The translations under genes were made by a program, and so were the position numbers. The notes below the pieces were generated by a model that saw only the letters and a list, made by a program, of their open reading frames with translations, was not told where the DNA came from and made no database searches. This document shows, piece after piece, positions 53,270 through 64,000 of a stretch of DNA of 64,000 bases; position 1 is the first letter of the stretch; each line of letters opens with the position of its first letter. Source of the stretch: Altica lythri (lineage: Eukaryota > Arthropoda > Insecta > Coleoptera > Chrysomelidae); assembly GCA_964028335.1 (NCBI GenBank), contig OZ034800.1:68007196-68071195 (forward strand). Reading direction: 5' to 3'.

Positions 53270-55796
53270 ACATATAAAATTAAATCCTTCTAACATTGGC
53301 ATGCGGGATCGGATAGCGTAGGCCACCGTCAAAGGCCGGTAACGCCCTCAAGGGATGACTGGAAGCTAGCTACCGGAAGAACCAGACCTGCAAAAATCAG
53401 ATGGGCTATCAGCACATTCCGTCCATTCAAAACACCAGGAAAGGATGTAATATACCCATCCCTACTCCAGAAAGGGCTGGATGTAATTATATCACAACTG
53501 TGTAAAATCTTTAAGGCTTGTTTGGCCTATAGATTTATACCATCTGTTTGGCAAAAGGTGGAAGTCTTATATCTCCCTAAAGTAAAGTGGGGAGGATGAC
53601 AGACCAAACGACCAAGTCATACAGACCAATAAGTCTATCGTCATTCGTAGCAAAAACGCTGGAAAAACTGGTCGATAGATATATAAGGGACGAAATCTTA
53701 ACGGAGAACCCATTAAGTAATCGTCAGCCGGGAAAATCCACAGACCTAGCGCTGGATGACTTGAACAGGCTATTGTCAAAGTCAATTGAGGACAAAGAAG
53801 TAGCCCTAGCGGCGTTTATTGACATTGAAGGAGCCTTCAGTAATGTGGGACCCGAGTCAGTAACTGACGCACTTTCAAGGAGGGGAGTCCCCCCACTAAT
53901 ATGCCAATGGGTGTATGCCAACCTAACGAATAGGATCGTGGTGTCCAAGTTAGGTGAGGCGTCCATTGAGGCAACAGTCGGAAGGGGCTGTCCGCAGCGA
54001 GGGGTACTGTCACCTCTGCTGTGGTCAGCACTTGTGGATGACCTCCTTAAAAAACTCCTCAATGAAGGCCTTCACTGCCTAGGCTTCGCAGATGATATGG
54101 CCATAATCATTCAGGGGAAGTTTCTGGGTACAGTCTCAGAGCGGATGCAGTCCGCAATGAATATGGTGTACAAGTGGTGCAAGGATGAAGGCCTAACAGT
54201 CAATCCAAAAAAAGCATCAATTGTCCCATTTACTAATAAAAGAGCGTTACAAGGCTTACAACCAATAACGCTCAATAACGTGCTCGTTCCAATGGCCACA
54301 GAGGCCAAATACCTGGGTGTGGTATTTGACCAGAGGCTATCATGAAAGCAACACATTCAAAAGGTCACACATAAAGCTACAATAGCCCTTGGTAGGTGTA
54401 GACAATTGTGTGGCAAGAACTGGGGATTGAACCCCAAAATGAACCTATGGTTGTATACACAAGTCATTAGACCAATGTTAACCTATGGTTCGGTGGTGTG
54501 GTGGAGTAGAACGCAGCAGTCCGGGGTGATCAGGCAGCTGGAAAGCATTTAAAGGCAGGCATGTCTGAATGTTACAGGTGCCATGGGAACCGCCCCAACG
54601 GACGCACTACAGGTTTTACTCAACCTACCACCATTGCACATTTACATTCAGGGCGAGGCTATGGCAACTGCTCACAGACTGCTACAAGGCCAGGCCCCCA
54701 TTACCTTATTAAAAGGCAAAAAGCAAGCAGAGTTATACAATAGGGTTAAGGCAGATCAAATAATGAGTATGCCTCAGGACAGGATAGTCCCCAGGTATAA
54801 CTTTGTGAGAAACTTTCGAGTAGAAATACTGGAAAGAGACTCATAGAACAATGGCCCCCCAATCCAAGGGGAGTCAATTTGGTATACCGATGGCTCAAAG
54901 ACTGAGAAAGGCACAGGGTCAGGTATATACAGTAGAGGACACAGGATAAAAATCCAACTAAGTCTAGGTGCGTATGCCACAGTGTTTCAGGCTGAAGTAA
55001 CGGCCATACAACACTGTGCAACGGAGATCGTAAGTCAGGGTATAACGGGTAAAACCGTAGTCATATACTCGGACAGCCAAGCAGCTCTAAAGGCGATAGT
55101 CTCAGCACAAATAAGCTCACAGCTGGTATGGGACTGCGTTGGGGCCCTGACACAAGCCGCTAGTCAAAATTCTCTGACACTGGCATGGATACCAGGACAC
55201 TCAGGGTTTCGGGGCAATGAGAAGGCTGATGAATTGGCCCGTGCGGGAGCTAACACTCCAATGATTGGCCCGGAACCATTCGGCGGAGTTGCTAATACAT
55301 TCAGAAAGGCAGCCATTGAGAAATGGAGGCTAGAAAAGGCCCAGGAGTGGTGGGAAACATCACCGGGCAAGCGACAAGCCAAACTCTTCATAAAGGGATA
55401 CTCGGCGAAGTTTACTGCAGAGCTGCTATCACAAAGGCGAAATGATGTCAGTCTCTTGACAGGACATTGTAGGCTCAGAAAACACATGAGTTAGCTAAAC
55501 TTAGCAGATGAAGACATTTGCCGATACTGCCAAGAGGAAGAGGAAACTGCATTTCATGTCCAAAGCCAATGTGAAGGCCTTGCAAGGACGCGGTATCTAG
55601 TACTGGGAGAGGAGAAACCGGCTGCTCCAAGTTATGCGGAGTGGCCACTGTCAAGGTTATTAAGTCTCATTAAGAGGGCAGAGCTGGACAAGGTGCTCTA
55701 ATCCTATTCCACAGATAATGGGTGTTCACAATAGATCTGCAAAGGTCGCAGTGATATAGGCTAACAGCCAACCCAAAAATATCTATCTATCTAGCG
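53270..55796 (+). mobile_element. LINE with RT and RNase H (I/R1/LOA group), 5'-truncated
   Basis: About 2.5 kb of GC-richer sequence carries RT, RNase H and a zinc knuckle in order. It stops in a 3' UTR that ends in (TATC)n at about 55780-55796, a tail type usual for this LINE group. The endonuclease and ORF1 are absent. It is the least degraded LINE in the window, with only a few stops and frameshifts, and so probably the youngest. Confidence 0.85.
53360..55701 (+). pseudogene. Reverse transcriptase-RNase H polyprotein of the LINE
   Basis: Blocks in order are FRPFKTPGKDVIYPSLLQKG (53420-53480) and SYRPISLSSFVAKTLEKLVD (53620). AAFIDIEGAFSNV follows (first catalytic Asp), then GCPQRGVLSPLLW, and the catalytic LGFADDMAII near 54080. 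RNase H then gives IWYTDGSKT, FQAEVTAIQH, IYSDSQAALKAI and WIPGHSGFRGNEKADELARA. The knuckle is CRYCQEEEETAFHVQSQC near 55518-55571, and the frame ends at 55699-55701. Damage: a frameshift near 53590, stops at about 54345, 54552, 54846 and 55494. RT and RNase H catalytic residues all survive. Codon use is less AT-biased than in the host genes. Confidence 0.85.
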
Positions 55797-56870
55797 AAAG
55801 AAGTTTCTCAAAAATATCGGTTGGGTTTCTGATCAATCATATCCCTCTTTTTAATCATGTGCCGCGTAAATGTCTATTTAAGGGACACACCCTATGCAAT
55901 TGGCGGTACTCGGGGTGAGGTTTTTGCCAACAAACCCCAGGTCAAACAGTTTCAGTTTCCCGCTTTTTTTCTCTTTTCTTAAACTTAGGAAGTAATTAAG
56001 TGTTTCTAGTGCCTAGTTTCTTGTGTTCCGATTGAAGGTTTATCTGAAGATTTCCAGACAGTGTTATCTTTAAGAATTCCTTCAAATATCTAATAATTAT
56101 GACTGCAGATTAGTCAGGTTACTGTATTTCGTTACTATATACCTATGAAGATAAGTTTATGGTTTATTCTCAAGCTACCTGTTAATCAAGACCAGAGAAT
56201 AGTCTAGATTTAACATTATTATCGTCCCGTACCTATTACTGAGAGAATGAAACGATCTGATCTTCACATTATATTTGAAACACTAAGAAGCTACCGTAAG
56301 TTTTGTTTTTATCTTTATACCTTTACCGCATATGAAAGTATCGTTTATTTCTCTGGAAAGTTGATTTTTAATTGTATTTATCATACCGAACTATAAATAC
56401 CTTAGTGATTAATGTCCAGTACCGTCTTTAAATTATCAGGTTTTTTTTTATTTTCTTTAACCCTTTGTATTTCCTATCTGTATATTTATTATTTATATCT
56501 TTTTTACCTGTATTTCTTATCTGTTTATTTAATATCTATGTCTTGATATGTAAGTACTCTCTTAACTCGAGTTAATAAGAAAGCGAAAGGTGAATTGTAA
56601 TAATAATCTGTCGCGTTATCTTTATATATTTTTTATCTTTTACCTGGGTTTCTTATCTTTTCCCATCCTTAGGATAAAAAAAATAAATTGCGCCCATTTT
56701 CTTTTCTCTTTCATTTTCGAGTCCCTTTCAATTTTTATTACATTATTAAATATATTCCTTTTTTTATTTCGATAACGTTTCAATGAGCTCGTCCGAATCG
56801 ATGCTCGCTCTCCACCAACCAACTGAGTGCCGTTCGCAATAGTGAACCTTAAGATGAGCATTAACCATCT
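55797..56870. other. Intergenic sequence
   Basis: Mixed AT-rich sequence without a recognisable gene. A pyrimidine-rich tract occupies about 56440-56770. It might be the 5' part of the following ORF1-like unit, but nothing in it shows that. Confidence 0.4.
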
Positions 56871-56879
56871 ACCGTTAAA

Positions 56880-58165
56880 AAAATTTACAATGATTGCGAC
56901 TTGTCGGGGGAAGAAACTACATCGAGCCGCACATTGGAGATAGTGAAGAACATTTAATTATCTATCTATGATCTAAATAAGCAGCACAAAGATGTATTGG
57001 CATCAGTCAACTTCTGCAGTGGTAAGGTATCTGATTTGGAGTCCATAATAAATAAAATAAATGCGAGGTTAGATACAATCTAGAAAATATCAAAAGAAAA
57101 TTTATTATCAAAAAAAGAAGTTAGATCACTTACTGCTCGTGTAGAAACGCTTGAGAAACACTTACGTTCCAAAAATGTTGGAATCCAAGGAGTAAATGAA
57201 ATAAGCACAATTTACAAAAAGAACTTTTTATAATAGAAAGTTTTTTACTGATTTATAGGTCATATTTTGTGTCATCTCAACAATGCACAGCATCCCTGAT
57301 TTTGCAAAAATATTAAGTCATACAACGCTGTGATTGATCATAGAGAAGATTGTTTCCTTGTTAACAAAATCAAGGGTAGTTGTATCTAAAAACTTTCTAA
57401 AACAGTTTATTTTATTACCAGTTAAAATAATAATTAAACTTCTCTGTCGCGTAATCGATCCCATTATGATAACATAACAGAACTGTCACAAGTGGACTGA
57501 TCCGCCGCCTAACCAACTACGCTACGAACGATTTATTTAATAACTTTCAAAATAATATTATCTATACACAACTTAGATCATGTTTAATATCAATTCGGTA
57601 TAAATTTCGAAATCTATGTATATGCCTAAACACACTTGAAACATGCCTTGTCATCCAGTTCTTAGCTATCCTGAAAATTTCAGAGCTCTAGGTAGTCGGG
57701 AAATAGGTTTAAATTCGATTACAAATTCCACGGAATGACACAGAGACACAGAACACGGCGAAAATATAAAAAACTTTCTAAAAAGTAACGAAAACTTATT
57801 AAATGTTATTCAGATGATAGGTGATCATTCATATTGAATGCCCTTTCAAGACCAACCTTAACCAATAATCGTCCAGTTAACAAATAAGAAGAAAAGAGAT
57901 AATTATTTAGCAGCCGCAAAACTAAAACGTCGTCAATCGAAAAGCTCGACTCCTGGGCTGAAAGTAGACCAAATATCTAACCAGCTTTTTATTAATGAGC
58001 ACCTTACTGGTTCCGTAAAAATGCTTTTAAAAAAAGCAAAAGAAACAGCCGGGGCTAAAGAGTTTGAATTTGTTTGGATCAGAGACGGTTGTCTATTCAT
58101 GCGAAAGGATGATAAAAGTCATATAAAGATAATTTTTTCTGAAGATGACTTATATAATCTCTAAT
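56880..58165 (+). pseudogene. LINE ORF1-like gene with FP-type C-terminal domain, split by a repeat
   Basis: The upstream half (56950-57205) encodes a coiled coil ending KKEVRSLTARVETLEKHLRS, KNVGIQGVNE. The downstream half (57790-58165) has NKKKRDNYLAAAKLKRRQSK and INEHLTGSVKMLLKKAKETA, then FEFVWIRDGCLFMRKDD, with a stop at 58163-58165. A coiled coil followed by this INEHLT...VW-RDG--F-RK domain is the Baculo_FP-like layout found in ORF1 proteins of insect non-LTR elements. Copy B of the dispersed repeat (57210-57785) sits between the halves. A stop near 57080 and frame shifts also occur. It is clearly mobile-element-derived rather than viral; the domain name merely reflects its first description. 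Confidence 0.65.
57210..57785 (-). repeat. Dispersed repeat, copy B, with tRNA-like core
   Basis: It matches 32954-33557 on both flanks. TAGAAAGTTTTTTA-type ends are inverted. The core (57440-57535) read on the minus strand carries an A box TAGCGTAGTTGG that fits the pol III consensus and a B-box-like GGATCGATTACGC. It lies within the ORF1-like gene and so inserted after that gene arrived. Confidence 0.65.
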
Positions 58166-60920
58166 CATGTTTTTAGTTTTTATTTTCTAATAATAATCTG
58201 CTTATTACTGTAATGGCTCTCTCAGTGTCAAAAGAGTGTCCAAAAATAGTAGGAACGACTTTACATTTACTCCAAAATTATAATTACGTAATTAATATTC
58301 TGAAAAAAAAATTAAAGAAATAAAACATTTATTTCATAATAAATAATAATATCCAAAACGAGGTTATAATATACGAATAATTCAGCTGCACAATGGCATT
58401 AAATAGTCACACCGCTGGCATTCACCATCCTCATCTAACAAGTGGCATTGCGCGCTAACTCTCTTTCACTTTATCTCGAATATCTCACCTCTTTAACAAA
58501 TAGCACCCCTAATTTGCGGCTATTTTTTCACAGGCAGCGGCATATCATCATATTAGAAAAAAAATTAGCTTTAATTTGATGTAAAAAACAAGCGCGTAAT
58601 TCATGAACGTATAGATGAATCAAAATATTACCTGCTTACATCTGGCTGCGAGGTAGTTGCGGCCGAGCGTGCAATAGCTCCTATGGATTTTTGAATTCTT
58701 TATACGCATTATTATGATGTGAATAATATTTTATTTAAAAGAGAAGTGAACGGATTTTGTTTTTTGGAAAATTAATTAACATTAATTTAATTAAAATTAC
58801 TTGCGGCCACTTTTTACTCGCTGCGTGTTGATCAATGTATTCTCCTATTCATAAATGTATGTTTCACTCAAAACGTAATGAAGGCAGTGATTTTGCAGCG
58901 GGATCTCGTACTATGGGTATACATTGCATTACAGAACATTGAAATGCCCATGTAATAGGATTTAAGTTATAGACACTGGTAGAACATATACGTATATGTA
59001 TATTGCATAATATTTAACGTTAATATTTTACATCTTATTACAAGATACTTCATATAAATATAAGTAGATATATTTTACATATTAGTATAGAAAGAATCCC
59101 ACAATATTTTAATTTTATCTAGTCTGTAGTAAAATATAAATGTTGATGATAAATTTTAAAAGTGAACATTTTATAACAACAACATAATTATTAATGAACC
59201 AAAAGAGTGTTTATTGAAAAGAATGGATCATTAAACTATCCTAATAAAGAACAAACAGGTGTCTACATTATATTAATATTCAGGTAAATGAAGAGAACAA
59301 TGTGTTTATAAGTTTTCATAGTCAGCACAACGGAAATTCAGTGCAAATTCTTCAACAACAAAGAATTGAATTGAACACAAATGTTTACAAATATAAAGGT
59401 ATTTACAAATGTATATCAATCTATTTAAATTCCTTTAAAAAATTCTCTTCATTCTAACAGTTTACTACAGTACAGGAACCCTTAAACTTTAAGAAAATAC
59501 AGAAAACAGTGGGATACACTGGTTATTCTTAAATACACATGAATGAAACAATAAAAATTAAACTGGCTCATTTTCTTAAGAGTATATTTTTACTACTAGT
59601 TAAATTAAATATTTGCCACTGGTACTTCAAGAACTATAATAGAAAAAATATAAACTAGGAAGTAGAAAATTAATACTTCCTTAAAATTGTATAGTCTTGT
59701 CAAAAACGTAATTTTAACAGTCGCAAACAAAACCATTTCGGTTAAAAGCTTCAAACAAACCATACAAATATAATTTATAAATTATAAACCAGAACTGTTA
59801 AGTAACAGTAACGTTTTATCCACAAATCAATATTTGCTCACTTTTAATTTTATTTGATAAATTGAATTTACGTTCTGTCACTTCTTGCAGTAGTAATTTA
59901 AATTACCACATAAAAAGAATCAACACCAATATATCTAGCATCAATACCTTGAAAAACTTTAACTTAACTAGATCAGTTACTTTCCATATCATTACTTACG
60001 TAGATAAAAAAGAAAGTGTTTTAATTAAGATATATATCAATATCTTGACACAATTTTCTTCAGAATGATTTTTTTAAGAACAATAGAAGCAACAGCTACT
60101 CATTTGCAGTGTATAAAAAATACTAATAAAAGTAGTTATATACACTCTTAAAATTTATGTATAAATAAATATTGATTTGTAGATAAAAAATTAATAATAA
60201 AAGTTTTAATATCTACTACTACATGTTGTATACTTCAAACGAAAACATGTGATAAAATTAAGATTTATATTAAAAGTTTTGAAGTACTTTCCTACTTACT
60301 TAATAAATAAACTTACAAAAAAATAATAAATAGGACAAACATAATTTACCGGGGTATTGTAAAATAAATTTATCACATACATTTATACACACTAAAAACA
60401 AGTAACATAGAATATAGAAAATAAACTGATGAGCCACTGTTGTCCAGAGCGAAATGACCAATAAGTAAACTTATTTACATTTAGATATGTACAAATTTAT
60501 AAATCACTAAGAAAATGTCAAATATTGTCTTTAAAAATATGACTGTGTAAATATGTTCCCAGTAAAAAACCGAATCTAAGTATTCTTATTGCTCACGTTA
60601 TTTGTTCGGACTTGAGAGGCCCATCTATTAACAGACATCAATTGTAAATATGTATAATTATAACTATTGACAAAAATATTTTATAAGCTTTATGTACAAT
60701 AAAATCAATCTTATGTGTTTTTGGAAAAAAAGCCATAATTTTCATTGACCAATTTACAATAAAACTTTTAGTGATAGAAGTTTTACTGTTAAGACGTAAT
60801 ATAAAACTATTAATATGCTACTACCTGGTGGTGAAAGATCAGTCTCATTTTGCAACGGCCAACGACACTTAAAATTTATTTAACTTTTAAACTAGACTAA
60901 TTTTATTTATATTTTGACCA
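58166..60920. other. Intergenic region and Rheb 3' flank
   Basis: AT-rich sequence with no recognised gene. On the minus strand it contains the 3' UTR of Rheb; an AATAAA-type signal appears already within about 15 nt of the Rheb stop (TTTATT at 60903-60908) and others follow, so the true transcript end is unknown. A less AT-rich patch at 58380-58700 is unexplained. Confidence 0.45.
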
Positions 60921-63817
60921 TTAACAAACTGTGCAATTTGATTTTTCATTAACATTTCCATCGGCCTTTTCAATTTCCATTAGTAAAACATGGAAGATGT
61001 CCGAAACTGACTAAAAATTACAAATATTTACAAAATTATCGACAGTTGTCAAAAAAAGTATGTATCAACTTTACCAGCAATATTACAAAGAATGTATAAA
61101 AATTAACCGTATAACAACGCTAAATGAAAAATTGCTCAAAACTTAATATTCTTAATAAAATTGGTTGTCTGTAAACTCGTTTACTAACGATAGTTGAACG
61201 TGACAACGTCATAAGAAAATACTGATGGAATGGTTGCATTTTCAAAAGAAAATTATTTATTTGATAGATATTTTGTATGGATATCATTTTTCATCGCTCA
61301 CTCAAGTAGGAGAGAGAGAGAGCTCTCGCTTGCACTTCAAGCCTTAAATGGAACGCCTCAGAGCGAGATAACGCCCCATAAGTTTTTTAGTGCGTGCAGC
61401 CGGCTACATCGAATTATAAGACGTTATCATGTCCAAAAAGTATTATTTATTTAACAGAAGCCGTAACATAAAAATGTTCACATTTTAACTAATTTTACCT
61501 TAAAGCTTATTAATTTTTTAAAGCAACAGAATAATGTTTTACAAAACATTGAAATATATTGTTTGGGCAGCATATTAACAAAATTGGTTTAAAGTAATAT
61601 GATATTAAACTATAAAACTAAACTAATATTGATAACGCATTATTTTGCTGACGCATAAACGTTCAGACACGATGTTAAAAACAAAATAATAGCAGGATAT
61701 GAAAACAAAAAAGTGTATTCAATTTGAGGTTTTGATTTGATTTAAAAATCAATTCTGTCAATCAATTTGCTCTTAAATGTCGCATCGTAAAGTTACAAAA
61801 TTATAAAATTGTTTCATCAATGAAAGAGTTAACAGGATATTGCTCAACAAATAAATGTCGTAAAGTTTAAGGTGGTATATATTGTAAAAAAATATGTAGT
61901 AACAGTTACAATTCAAGTTTCAAGACACGATGTTGGTAGGCCACGTAATATCAGTCCCAGAATGCAAAAATATCTTGTTCGTATTTGAAAAGCTGGTCGT
62001 TGAGGTAATGTAAGGGACATAGCAGCAAAACAGAATAAAGAAATGTTTCATGAAAAACGTGTCGTAGGAGGATTTATAAATCTGGTATATATTTTTATAA
62101 GGTACGTAGATTGCATTTAAGGCAGCTTTAGACAACAGAAAAGCCATTACTTACGGAAAAAGAAAAGACAATTAGCGTGGGCTAAGGAACGGGCAATCTG
62201 TAATTACGAAGACTGGAACCAAATAATTTTTAGCAATGAATCCAAATTCGATGTTTGTGTAGGTGACAAACGAAACCAGGTTATAAGAAACAGAAATGAA
62301 GCGTTTCCAAAAGACTGCCTAAAAAGAAAAGTAAAGTTTTCATTAGGTTTAATGGCATGGAAAGCATATCTTGGCGTTGGAAAACTTTACTTTATAGCCG
62401 GAACTGTAAACGCAGCTAAATACCAAAATATCTTTGAGACCAATTTTCTTGTATCAATTCTAATTTTATTACCTGATAGAAACTTTTGGGGCATTATGTC
62501 ATAATGGCCAAGATCACGAAAAAATGTTTGACCTTAGTTCTGATTTTAATATTATAGAAACTGTATGGCACAAAATGTAGCAACAGTTAAGAAATAACCC
62601 ACAACGAACATTTCTGATATGAGTAAAATTACAAAATAAATGGGATTCTTTTAAAGCGGGCCTAACGTTGTTAAAACTATGTAAGCTAGAATTAATGCTG
62701 TTATTAAGGCAAAGGGAGACATAACGAACTACTGAAATGGTTCGTCTGAACATTTTTGAGTCAGTAAAATATTGCGTTATTATCAATCTCAGTTTAGTTT
62801 TATAAATCATCATATTACTTAAAAAAAAAAATTGTGAATATGATGTCCAAACAATATATTTCAATGTATTAAAAAAATACATCATTTTGGTAACCTTAAA
62901 AAACAAGCTTTAAGATAAAATTAAATTATGTCCGATGGTTTTTTATTAGGTCTCTTATACCCTATAAAATGTATAAACAACACCAAGTTGATTCTTGGAT
63001 TGCGATAAATATGAATTAGACGAAAAGTTAGATGTATTTAATAGAAATGAGATACAGTTTTAGTGACAAACTAATAAAGGACAACATATGTTTTATAATA
63101 TATTCAATAAAGAAAAAAACAACTTACTGAATTCTGTTTTGCTGAAGTCTCCAAAAATATAGCCTTCCACTCATCTGCTAATCTTTTACCTACTTCTGTA
63201 GGTATAGTTCTCTCTAAATGTAAATCTGTTTTGTTTCCTACTAAAACAACAGGTACACTAAAAAGAAAAATGGATTATTAGTATTTATTTTTAAGAATTG
63301 ATGGTCGCATAGAAATTGAAATGGAAAGATAAATAAAGGAATATGGTTAATGCTAGAAATGTACATACTGCTCTTTTCCAGTAATATCTAATAATTTTTC
63401 ATATATGGATTTCACTACGTCAAAAGATTTTGTACTTGTTATGCTGTATACTAATACATATCCATGAACATCTATACTATATTGTGACGGAAATATTGAA
63501 TATTCATCTTGCCCAGCCGTATCAACCAATTTGAGTTCATAATCTTGAGAATTAATACGTGTGGATTTAGTAAACGCTGAAATTATTAACTTTTATAGAC
63601 ATTTGTAACTACTAACAATTGTTTACTTACTATTTTCAATAGTTGGGTCATACGAATCTACGAATTGGCCTTCTACGAACTGTATACTAAGTGATGATTT
63701 CCCTAAATGAACATATATATATATAATGTAATATTTATAGAGTTCATTAAATTAATACGATATATTACCTACTGATCTGTATCCCATAACTGCAATTTTT
63801 CTTTGTTTTGAAGGCAT
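60921..63817 (-). CDS. Rheb: Rheb small GTPase
   Basis: Five exons on the minus strand: 63817-63769, 63702-63631, 63576-63369, 63257-63128 and 61010-60921. They join in phase to 182 residues plus TAA. Motifs: P loop GYRSVGKS with the Arg typical of Rheb in place of the Ras Gly12; effector loop YDPTIENTFTK; switch II DTAGQDEYSIFP; base-binding NKTD; ETSAK; and a CaaX box CTVC at the very end. Rheb binds GTP, sits on lysosomal or endomembranes through its farnesylated C-terminus, and activates TORC1. Length equals the family norm. The last residue is Cys rather than the Met or Ser often seen, still acceptable for farnesyltransferase. Intron 4 (2.1 kb) holds a Tc1 relic. All junctions are GT-AG. 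Identification and structure are firm. Confidence 0.97.
61917..62660 (+). pseudogene. Tc1-type transposase relic in Rheb intron 4
   Basis: Plus-strand blocks in order: VGRPRNISPRMQKYLVRI and GNVRDIAAKQN (N-terminal second helix-turn-helix), then KKRQLAWAKERAICNYEDWN, and IIFSNESKFDV where the catalytic FSDESKF has Asn for the first Asp. GVGKLYFIAGTVNAAKYQNI follows. Stops and frameshifts lie between blocks, and the C-terminal third is barely readable. It lies antisense to Rheb. Element termini were not found. Confidence 0.75.
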
Positions 63818-64000
63818 TGTTTTGTAAAACTATACGTAATTTATCACAGACTTCAAAATTGATTTACGTTTTGAAAATAAGAGTAGACAACTAACAAAAA
63901 TGTATATAACAATTCACAAGAGCACATAGACACTACACATTTAAGACCAATACTACTGGAATTTTAAAAATAATATACCAAACTACAACAAAAGTTATAT
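63818..64000 (-). promoter_or_regulatory. Rheb 5' UTR/promoter side
   Basis: This is the sequence upstream of the Rheb start. It contains no other ORF and no obvious TATA or initiator match. It is included only because the start codon at 63815-63817 is secure. Confidence 0.35.

Noticed and set aside
53724..54062. Minus-strand frames within the LINE
   Set aside because: They are shadows of the RT frame, which has the FADD and RNase H motifs.
61300..61460. A promoter for an antisense gene near the GAGAGA run in Rheb intron 4
   Set aside because: The following frame (61230-61454) lacks any recognisable domain and the GA run is very short.

Overview
This window looks like nuclear DNA from an insect. 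It is AT-rich, the genes are split by GT-AG introns of up to 16 kb, and the introns are packed with decayed transposable elements of kinds common in arthropods (Tc1/mariner, RTE-type and RNase H-bearing LINEs, Penelope-like, Helitron, MULE, THAP-bearing and ISL2EU-like elements). I cannot name the species or order. There are no operons and no CRISPR arrays, and I see no convincing functional tRNA or rRNA gene. Most long open frames are transposon debris.

Three host genes can be assembled exon by exon with consistent reading phase. (1) At 819-4814 (+) is the 3' part of a PDIA6/P5-type protein disulfide isomerase; its 5' exons with the first thioredoxin active site lie before the window. (2) At 10691-48240 (+) is a complete ensconsin/MAP7 gene of nine coding exons (826 codons plus stop) with an N-terminal microtubule-binding coiled coil, a Ser/Pro/basic linker and a C-terminal MAP7 helical domain. 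(3) At 60921-63817 (-) is a complete Rheb GTPase of five coding exons (182 residues) ending in a CaaX box. The three act in different processes (ER protein folding, kinesin-microtubule transport, TORC1 signalling). They are simply neighbours.

Layout: 1-283 pogo-like element end; 819-5000 PDIA6, with a LINE relic in its intron; 5210-6790 RTE-type LINE relic; 7044-10137 two-gene ISL2EU-like DNA transposon; 10691-48240 ensconsin. The ensconsin introns hold a 1.8-kb Tc1/mariner-type element (13158), a short-TIR repeat (15433), a THAP element (16505), a foldback (17634), a MULE with a 9-bp target duplication (19275), an RTE relic (21760), a 3.2-kb Tc1-type element with a LINE nested inside (23781), retroelement tails (27540), a Tc1 relic (33660), degenerate tandem repeats (34815), a mariner relic (36177), a head-to-head Penelope pair (39196) and a broken Helitron containing a TTAA-flanked insert (41562). 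Downstream come a pogo-like element (49399), a LINE with RT and RNase H (53270), a LINE ORF1-like gene split by a repeat (56880), and Rheb, whose last intron carries another Tc1 relic.

The most informative observations are: the TTAA insertion in the Helitron, whose empty site is preserved in a neighbouring in-frame tandem duplicate; a possible alternative ensconsin first exon with an N-myristoylation-type start, next to a 158-bp tandem duplication; and two copies of a dispersed repeat whose flanks match closely while their tRNA-like cores differ.
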